The notes beneath the pieces were generated by a model that saw only the letters and a program-made list of their open reading frames with translations, made no database searches and was not told the DNA's origin. A DNA stretch of 64,000 nt, from assembly GCA_021307315.1 (NCBI GenBank), contig JAJSPD010000025.1, positions 248,001 through 312,000 on the forward strand, given 5' to 3'. The position numbers and the translations under genes were made by a program. The DNA comes from Bisporella sp. PMI_857. Taxonomy: Eukaryota > Ascomycota > Leotiomycetes > Helotiales > Helotiaceae. Positions 56,843 through 64,000 of the stretch are shown here, in pieces (the stretch's first letter is position 1; the number at the start of each line of letters is the position of its first letter).

Positions 56843-59704
56843 TTATACGGGATCTCCTTCATCTGGAGGAGGTGAGAACGGATCACGAAGCGCCGTTGGC
56901 CAGTCACCTTCCTCATAGTCCAGCGACCACCTGTGCCTCCCACTGCCAGCACTTTTGATATCCTGCTGTCCCGGTAACTTGACTTCTGCCTTTGAATTTG
57001 GCGGTATCAAGATCTCGATCGTGAATTTTCCATCCTTCACTTCCCATTCACACCGTACCTGGCCATACGGCCCTCTAAATGCGACCTTGGCCCAAGTAAC
57101 CCTCCCTCCAGGAACAGGCTCGACTCTAACAACCTTCCATCCCGGCTCCTTCGGCGATATTCCGCCTAGAGTACCATGCAGGAATGCGCCAACAGAACCA
57201 AGAGCATAGTGGTTGAAGGAAGTCATGGATCCAGGATTTATCTTCCCGTTGGGTAACATGCTATCCCAACGTTCCCACATAGTCGTTGCGCCCATGGTGA
57301 TTGGGTATAGCCAACTTGGGCACTTCTTTTCAAGCAGCATTCGATATGCAACCTGCGGATAACCTGCTGTTGCCAGCACTGGCAGTATGAGTGGAGTGCC
57401 GACGAATCCTGTTCCAATTTTAAAAGCGGAAGAGCGCACCAACGTAACGAGGCGTTTTGCTGCTGCTTCAGACGCCTTGGAATCTCCCAGAAGATTAAGA
57501 GATAGCGCAAGTGAGAGAGATGTCATTGTATCCGGGGCGAGTCTGCCACTCTTGGTGACATATTCGTCCCGGAAGGCGGCAGTGATACGCTCTGCTTCTT
57601 TCGTGTAATGGTCGTAATCATCATGGAAACCCAAGATCTTGGAAATCTTCGCCATTGTTTGCGTAATACGGGCCAGATACGCATTTGCAACGAGATGTGG
57701 GTCGGTCTTTCCCTTTGCAGGATCATCAGGAGGTGCATCTGGATCAAGCCAGTCGCCAAGTTGGTGGACAGTAGGGTTCCATAGACCAGACGCCTCTCGC
57801 GGAAGAGCTTTATCTATCCAAACTTTCATGCTTTCGTGCTGGTCAGACAGAATCTTAACATCACCAAAGGCGGTGTAGAGATCGTACGGTGTTAGAATGA
57901 CAGCATCAGCCCACGCTGCTTGTGCTTTTGGAAAGCTTGCTTCGATAATGTTGGGGCACACAAGAGGTGGCACACCGTCGTTGTCTTGGATCTGTTCGAC
58001 AGCAAGATCCTGAAGCCAGCCTGAAAGCATCCCAGCCGTATTATAGAGAAAGCTAGCTGTTGGGGAGAAAATCTGTATGTCGCCTGTCCATCCAAGTCTC
58101 TCATCGCGTTGGGGACAATCAGTCGGTATGCTCAGGAAGTTGCCTCGCATTCCCCACTTGATGTTTTGATGAAGCTGGTTTATATCGCTGTTTGAGCACT
58201 TAAAGGAGCCAGTTTCTTCCATGTCAGTGTGCAGAACAACGGCCTTGATGTCAAGAGGTTCTCCTTCTGGCCAACCCACAATTTGAACATATCTAAAGCC
58301 GTGGAAGGTAAATTTGGGCTCCCAAACAATGCTTTCGCCTGACAACCTGAGGGTATCCTTAGCTTTACAATCACGGAGCGGGCGAGTTGCGCATTCTCCC
58401 TGATGACTGAGCACTTCTACATGCTGAAATTCTATCTCGGTGCCCGATGTGCCAGTGACACGCACTTGTAGATACCCGACCAAGTTCTGTCCAAAATCGA
58501 GAATTGTCTTTCCAGTTGGCGATCTAATAACGTCCTTAATCTTAAGAGTCTCAATTCTTCGCACGGGAGGCCCTTTTGGTGAGAGTATCTTGGACGCAGG
58601 GAAGTCTACGACCTCGACAGAATTCCAAGTCTTGTCGTCGAACGATACCGAGTCCCATCCTTTCTTCACCAGAGATGCATCATAAATCTCCCCGTCATAT
58701 ATTTCCGACGAGATGATTGGCCCGGTCGATGTTTTCCAAGTCTCATCTGATCCCACTGTTAGAATCTCCCCATCCACGAAAGCAATCTCAAGCTGAGCAA
58801 GGATTGCTGGTCGATCTCCATATATACATCTTTTTCCACCTCCAAAACCGAGTCTTGTGCAAAACCATCCTTCGCCAAGTTCTACATTAAGCAGTTGGTC
58901 TCCGGTACTCAAAAGTTCTTTGACGTCGAAAGTTTGGTAGTTCAGATGGTAATTGTAGCTCGTCCATCCTGGAGCAAGAATCTGGTCACCAACTTGGTGA
59001 CCATTGATTTGCGCTTCATAAACTCCTTGGGCTGTTATATACAGTCTAGCCTTCCGTACTTGCTTACTGATCTTGAATATTTTACGTAGTAGCGCAGGAG
59101 TGATTGCGCTGTTAGCCGCTTCCGTCTTCGGCGCTGCAACAAACTCCGACTGAACAGGAGGTTAATGTAAGCTTTGCTATGCTCTTCGGAAGTGGTGCTT
59201 TGCATAACGCATAAATTCCCCAAGTAGTACACGACAAGATCATGCAATGAGAATACTTACAGTCCAATCTTGACGCTCAAGTAAACCAGCTTCGACTGTG
59301 ATATATTCTGACCAGGATGTTTGCTCCTCAGTGGGAGGCTGTGTTCTCTGTACGCCTTCAGATCACGAATTAGTACCATATAGAATAGGTTAACGGAGCC
59401 TTGTTAGGCTATATTGAAACGAGCCTGGGAACGTACCTCCAGCAACCCCTGTTGCTCTTACTCGAATATTTGCCACCTCACGAGATTTCAGCGCATCTGC
59501 GGGCCATGGTACGAGAACAGAATCTGAAGTGAATACACGATATCCTCTGGTACCAAGGTCGGCGCGCTTAATCTCGATCTCGTATGAGGTCTGAACCCAA
59601 TCTTGTTGTTCATTTTCAAATGTCCACGACAACCTCGGACTTGCCTCCCCAATCCCAAACGGAATGTTATGATGCTCGAGAGTGACAGATTTTATGTATG
59701 CCAT
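56843..59704 (-). CDS. Alpha-L-rhamnosidase, glycoside hydrolase family 78
   Basis: Exons are complement(59437-59704), complement(59261-59355) and complement(56843-59149), with introns of 81 and 111 bases (GTACGT and GTAAGT donors), giving 889 residues. The N-terminal part shows PFGIGEASPRLSWTF and SYEIEIKRAD. The Bac-rhamnosidase N domain follows (ARLYITAQGVYEAQINGHQV, then APGWTSYNYHLNYQTFDV and GEGWFCTRLG). The catalytic (alpha/alpha)6 barrel carries IPTDCPQRDERLGWTGDIQI with the acidic catalytic residues, HQLGDWLDP and MGATTMWERWDS. The C-terminal domain is a beta sandwich. It releases terminal rhamnose from pectin side chains, flavonoids or saponins. No signal peptide is seen, so it may act inside the cell on imported rhamnosides. 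Confidence 0.94.
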
Positions 59705-60758
59705 TTCACAATATACATGTTAGAAATATATTTTGTCGAATCATTGTGCTTGCGGGGTTGAAAGCGGTCTTTTGTAGGGACTGGACGTGCTCGGTGAACA
59801 TTCACCCGACAGACTCGTGGCTTGCACACCTGAGCATACATCAGTCATGGATCGACAATGGGCATATATAGTTCAACTATAACATCTTAATGAAGCTAGG
59901 GTATTGAAATAATGTCGAGCATGCCCTTACGATCATAGACTTGAATCTTGGTCATTCAAAATTCTCTGTGCTTTTAAGTGCGCGTATAACTAGAATAACT
60001 CCATCACGACAACCTCACATCTACCGCAGACTATATAAAGAGCAGGCTCAATTTCAAGATTTGCTCCTGTAAAGATTGTGTTTGTAGTGCAGGATAGATA
60101 CTTCTACCAAATACCCTGCCATTTGACTCGGATCTTTGTAGCTTGCCTTCAGATCACTCGGGAAAATGCATAAGCAATACACAAGCAGCAATATAACAGT
60201 CTCACTTGAGATGCATCCAAATTGATAAAAAGCTAAGAAGATGTATCGCAATTGCGAAGCGTTCTATACCGAGATGAGATCTGGCGGTAGCGACTGAGAG
60301 CCGGAGCAAATACCCTAGGGCAGACTAATAAGGTCAAATAAATCACCTCTTTTCGCACTTGAAGGAAGCCTTCATAGCCAGGCTTTGCCAGAATCCAGAA
60401 AGGATCATATTCGCTAGGAACCGTACTTCTTTTCAACAGAACGTGATGAATGATGCTGATAGGATAAAAACTGAAACGGACTCGGAAGCAGATTGTGGTG
60501 TTAAATCTCAGTGAAAAACATCAGAGTTTTTACTTCGATCCGTTTCAAAGGTCCAGAGCCATATAAGGAACGGTAAGTACCTTCATAAATGACACAACTT
60601 TGTTTAGGAGCGTCAAAGAGATTGTCGTCTCAAGCAAGGCTTTGTCGATTGGCACGGGCCACATCTTGCCGAGGCTTCTTCGAAGTTTGAGCATCCCTCT
60701 TTATCCATTCTTCTTCACCATCATCGTAATAATAACTGATCAGAATTTAGTCACTTTT
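59705..60758. other. Intergenic region
   Basis: Divergent space between the rhamnosidase (-) and the alpha/beta hydrolase (+). No gene is supported. Confidence 0.45.
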
Positions 60759-62336
60759 ATGGGATATGTAAGAATGCGGAAGCGCCTCGCTAGAAGGTCT
60801 TATAGCTAAATTGAGTACAGGGAAGCTAGACCAACTGTCGCTGAGGTGCTGGCTCACCCAGCCCATCCATACACTCTATGGAACCTGGAGCCCACACGAA
60901 AAGGACTTCTTCCTGTTGCTGCTAATAGAGGAGGCCCGCTCAATATCGAATGGGAAGTTCATGGGAAGGGAGACATCAAGCTTATTGTATGTTAGGGGAT
61001 ATTTCAATTTGTTGCACAGCTGCTTTTGAAACGGCTGTTCAAAGCACGTGACATAACTGAGGATCAGATTCGCTCTCATTGTGCCCTCAATTTAGGTTCC
61101 GTTATGGGCAGGGCAGAACGTGTCTCACCATTGAATAATTTGCTAATTATGACAGTGGATAATGGGACTAGGTGGTATCAAGGCAAGTACTAAAATTCAA
61201 ATATGCTCATATCAGAGCCTAACATGCCTTTTAAGTCAAACTGGCAGCGGCAAACTCTGATCTATGGACATGAGCAAGGCGAAAAGTACGCATCTCTCAT
61301 AGCTGATAATCGAGGTGCGTGTTCTGTATCTTAAGCAAAGCATATGTGCTCACGTGTATCGTAGGTACTGGGGGATCCGACAAGCCGTTGCTACGATACT
61401 CTACAAGTGAAATGGCTAAAGACTGGATCGAACTCATCGATCATCTTGGATGGACGGAAGAACGCCAGCTCCACATTACAGGTGTTAGTATGGGCGGCAT
61501 GATTGCTCAAGAACTGGCCTACTTGATACCAAATCGCATCGCTACACTAAACCTGTTCTCCACCTGTGCTCAAATAGAGAACACTATCGGTTTCGTTGAG
61601 AATCTACGAAACAGAATCAACATGTTCATTCCAAAATCTTTGGACCGAGCTGTCACGGACACTGCCCACTCCAGTAAGCTGATTTCCCGTTTCCCGTTTC
61701 AAACCACGCTAACTACATCCTCCAAAAAGTGTTCTCAGATAAATGGCTCGCTCTCCCAGACGACGCTGAAGTACCGAAACCCGGAACTCCAGGCGTGATA
61801 TTCCCCGAAAGCGGCACATACCCAAAATTCGAAACGAATTTCACGCGATGGGCAGCGCAAGAGCTAACTAAACGTATGGATCCAGATAAATTTGGCCGGA
61901 AGGGATTCATGCTGCAGGCTATCGCTGCGGGATGGCATTACATGTCTCCATTGAGGCTGCAGGAGCTTGGCGATAGGGTTGGTCGTGAACGGATTATGGT
62001 GCTACATGGGTAAGTCAGTAGTTTCCTTCAAGAAGAAAGGCCTGAGCTGCATGACTCAGAGGCGGCATGCATTTTGAGATATACCATATTCGAACCTCGT
62101 CTCTAGGTCTAGAATTCGATGGTAGCAGTGTGAAGGGCGAGCTAATTATATCTCATTGCAGGACTCGTGACAACATGATCACAGTATATCATGGACGGAA
62201 ACTAATCGAATTGCTGAAGCCAGGGGTGGGCGTCATTCGGGAAGGGACGGGACATGTATTTATGCTTGAGGAATGGAGATGGCATAACGAGATGATCGAG
62301 AAGCAGATTGAGAAAGTGAGTAAACTTAGTGTCTAG
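60759..62336 (+). CDS. Alpha/beta hydrolase fold protein
   Basis: Well-supported exons are about 60815 (or 60821)-60986, 61156-61182, 61236-61314, 61365-61673, 61730-62009 and 62162-62336, giving at least 344 residues. The first exon is unresolved; a tiny exon MGY from the ATG at 60759 (donor GTAAGA, weak acceptor at 60814) would fit the frame. The chain reads REARPTVAEVLAHPAHPYTL, then IEWEVHGKG, WIMGLGGIK, IADNRG-TGGSDKP, the nucleophile elbow GVSMGGMIAQEL, then HG-TRDNMITVYHGRKLIE with the acid residue and GTGHVFM with the His. The intron at 61183 begins GC instead of GT. Introns are 169, 53, 50, 56 and 152 bases. Cytosolic hydrolase; substrate unknown. A large fungal family has this full pattern. 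Confidence 0.85.
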
Positions 62337-62483
62337 AGTGGACAGGTTCAGGAGTTATGAAGTTATAGGAGGATATAGACGTAATCTCAGGGCGTCTGTT
62401 AGATCAAAGTATTGTGCCATCAATCGTGCATGTTTTGCGTGCTCTTATTGTTGTAAATCTATACTCATATGAGACTAGATTTC

Positions 62484-64000
62484 CTATAACATGACAACGC
62501 CAATGCCGCTCCCCCGCTCATCAATTCGATTTCTCTCGTCGACACCTCCAGCAATGGGGTTGGCGTTATAGTTGTAGAGATAAAAGTGTAGTTGACCATC
62601 TCCTCCCCCAAACTTTTGCTCCTCTAAGAAGTGATTGTTATCAAGCAAGGTAAGAGCGTTAAAAACGTCGAATTTCGCCTTCTTAGCAAGGATTAGGGCG
62701 TCATTTACGAGTACGTTAAGACGTGTTCGAAGGTCTGCAGCTTTGGCGGCCGATGTGCCAGAAGACGATAGAGTTGAGAAGGCAGTCTCCGTTGCATAGT
62801 AAAAGAGATATGCAGCTCGTATCGTGGGGTATCGACTAGGCTTCATAACTGTGGATTCGATGCAATAGAATGAGAAGAAGTCGGTGATTTTCTGAGTAGA
62901 TGGGTCCTGTTTTTCTTAGCCTCGTTCATTCTGGAATATGATATGCCTACCTCAACGACATAAGACCATATAACCTGCTCGCCTTGGTTCTTCTTGTGTA
63001 GCATCAAATGCTCGATCTCATCTTTGTTGTAAACTGGTGCCATATCAAACCTAGACAGATACCGCTTTAGCAAGTCGGTAACGGCATCGAGGTCTTTCGC
63101 TTCCATGGCTCGTAGTCCTTTCGTCGATGTCCGGTCCGGAAGCTTATACTTAGCAATCTGGTAGGAGGGCTTACTTCCTGGTGGTAACGGACTAAAGCCA
63201 ACTTCGTGGAGCTTTTCCCAGTCTATTGATCGATGGTAATATCTGCAAGTACTAATGGGTGTGGGCAACACTACACCAGCAGTATATATAGCTTGCCATG
63301 TTCCTTTGAGATAACACCTCCGAGTCACTTCTTTGATTAGGACGGGTGTCAACCGTTTTGCTCGAAGCTTCTTGTGTATACACAGAAAGTTCACTTCCGA
63401 GGCATGTAGAACTCTCTGTCTAACTCTCAACTCAACTGGTACGGCGGAGATGAACGCAACAAGCTTTTGAGAAGCCGTAGCTCGAACCCCAACGTGCCAT
63501 TCTTTAGTCCAACCTGGTGCTAGAAGAGCCCTAAATCATCAACAAGATGTATTTAATTGGGGGGTTCGAAACCTTACCATCTTAGAAATGCTTCGGAATA
63601 GTTGAATCTGAACATAGCCTCATTGTCCTCGACATAATGACCATTCAGTAACTCATAAACTTCCTTGGTCTCTTCATCACTAGTCATGTCCATCGTCACC
63701 CACTCGAAACCGTCAATCAGAGGTCCTGGTTCTTTGGGAACTTTATCAGGGTCAATTATTTTGAAAGGGCCTTCTTCAATGGTTTCCTGGTCTCCAAACT
63801 TCTTCACTGGTTGTGTTCCCCAGAACTTGTACGCGCCCATATCCTTAGCATTCTTGCCACTCATAGCTAGCCCTGTCATGATATCTGCAAGACTAAGTTT
63901 CTTCATGGTTGCTAGAATCTCCTTTTCGGACTTATTCTCCACTCCTAATTGCTGTGCCAGCGCCGGATTTGCTTTCAACAGCTCCATGGCATTTTCATTA
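62484..64000 (-). CDS. NMT1: Glycylpeptide N-tetradecanoyltransferase (N-myristoyltransferase), 5' end outside window
   Basis: Exons in the window are complement(62484-62906), complement(62951-63530) and complement(63578-64000), with introns of 44 and 47 bases. The frame stays open to the right edge, so the start lies beyond it. [15 protein letters not shown], then [17 protein letters not shown] and [19 protein letters not shown] span the N-terminal lobe with the myristoyl-CoA site. [20 protein letters not shown] holds the oxyanion-hole region. [30 protein letters not shown] and [11 protein letters not shown] lead to the C-terminal GIGVVML, whose terminal carboxylate is the catalytic base in this family. 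It attaches myristate to N-terminal glycine of proteins such as Arf; Rtc5 in this window starts MG and could be a substrate (inference). Confidence 0.96.

Overview
This window is nuclear DNA of a filamentous ascomycete (Pezizomycotina). Most genes carry short spliceosomal introns (mostly 44 to 120 bases, GTAAGT-like donors, CTAAC/CTAAT-like branch sites, YAG acceptors). Genes lie on both strands without operons, and several proteins are fungus-specific or typical of the group (Sso1-type syntaxin, Rcf1, Rtc5, AA9 lytic polysaccharide monooxygenase, GPI-anchored Ser/Thr-rich wall proteins, a BAS2-like small secreted protein). The secreted repertoire suggests a plant-associated or plant-litter fungus, possibly Leotiomycetes. 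That placement is inference; no rRNA or marker gene settles it.

Layout. From 0.5 to 7 kb: a secreted repeat protein with dibasic sites, an alpha/beta hydrolase, a multi-pass membrane protein and a GPI-anchored Thr-rich protein. From 7 to 10 kb: a conserved hypothetical and the plasma-membrane syntaxin. From 9.8 to 12.7 kb: a gene-poor stretch. From 12.7 to 21.4 kb: a GPI-anchored Cys-containing protein, an AA9 enzyme, a membrane-anchored ZZ/EF-hand protein and a BAS2-like Cys-rich secreted protein. From 22.5 to 31.1 kb: a J-domain-like membrane protein, an MFS monocarboxylate-type transporter, a GPI-anchored aspartic protease and a MEMO1-family protein. From 32.8 to 35.3 kb: a decayed trypsin-like serine peptidase gene with three in-frame stops, a 14-bp tandem duplication that shifts the frame and a nine-copy 18-bp minisatellite. 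From 37 to 40.5 kb: an unrecognised 300-residue protein and a Ser/Thr/Pro repeat wall protein. From 40.5 to 46 kb: mostly gene-free. From 46 to 55.6 kb: a housekeeping cluster of Rtc5 (with an apparent one-base frameshift), Rcf1, threonine dehydratase Ilv1, mitochondrial ribosomal bL36m, an LYR-motif protein, Nat4 and a PLAC8 protein. From 56.4 to 64 kb: a degenerate tRNA-like element, a GH78 rhamnosidase, a second alpha/beta hydrolase and N-myristoyltransferase, whose 5' end runs off the right edge.

The genes fall into three themes. One is the cell surface and plant polymers: AA9, GH78, aspartic protease, four GPI-type proteins and two small secreted proteins. One is mitochondrial and amino-acid metabolism: RCF1, ILV1, bL36m and the LYR protein, with RCF1/ILV1 and LYR/NAT4 sharing divergent promoter regions of 258 and 183 bases. 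The third is trafficking and protein modification: SSO1, NMT1 and NAT4. No CRISPR array, rRNA gene, intact transposon or clear biosynthetic cluster was seen. Exon boundaries were derived by hand from splice motifs, reading frame and recalled family patterns. No database search was run.
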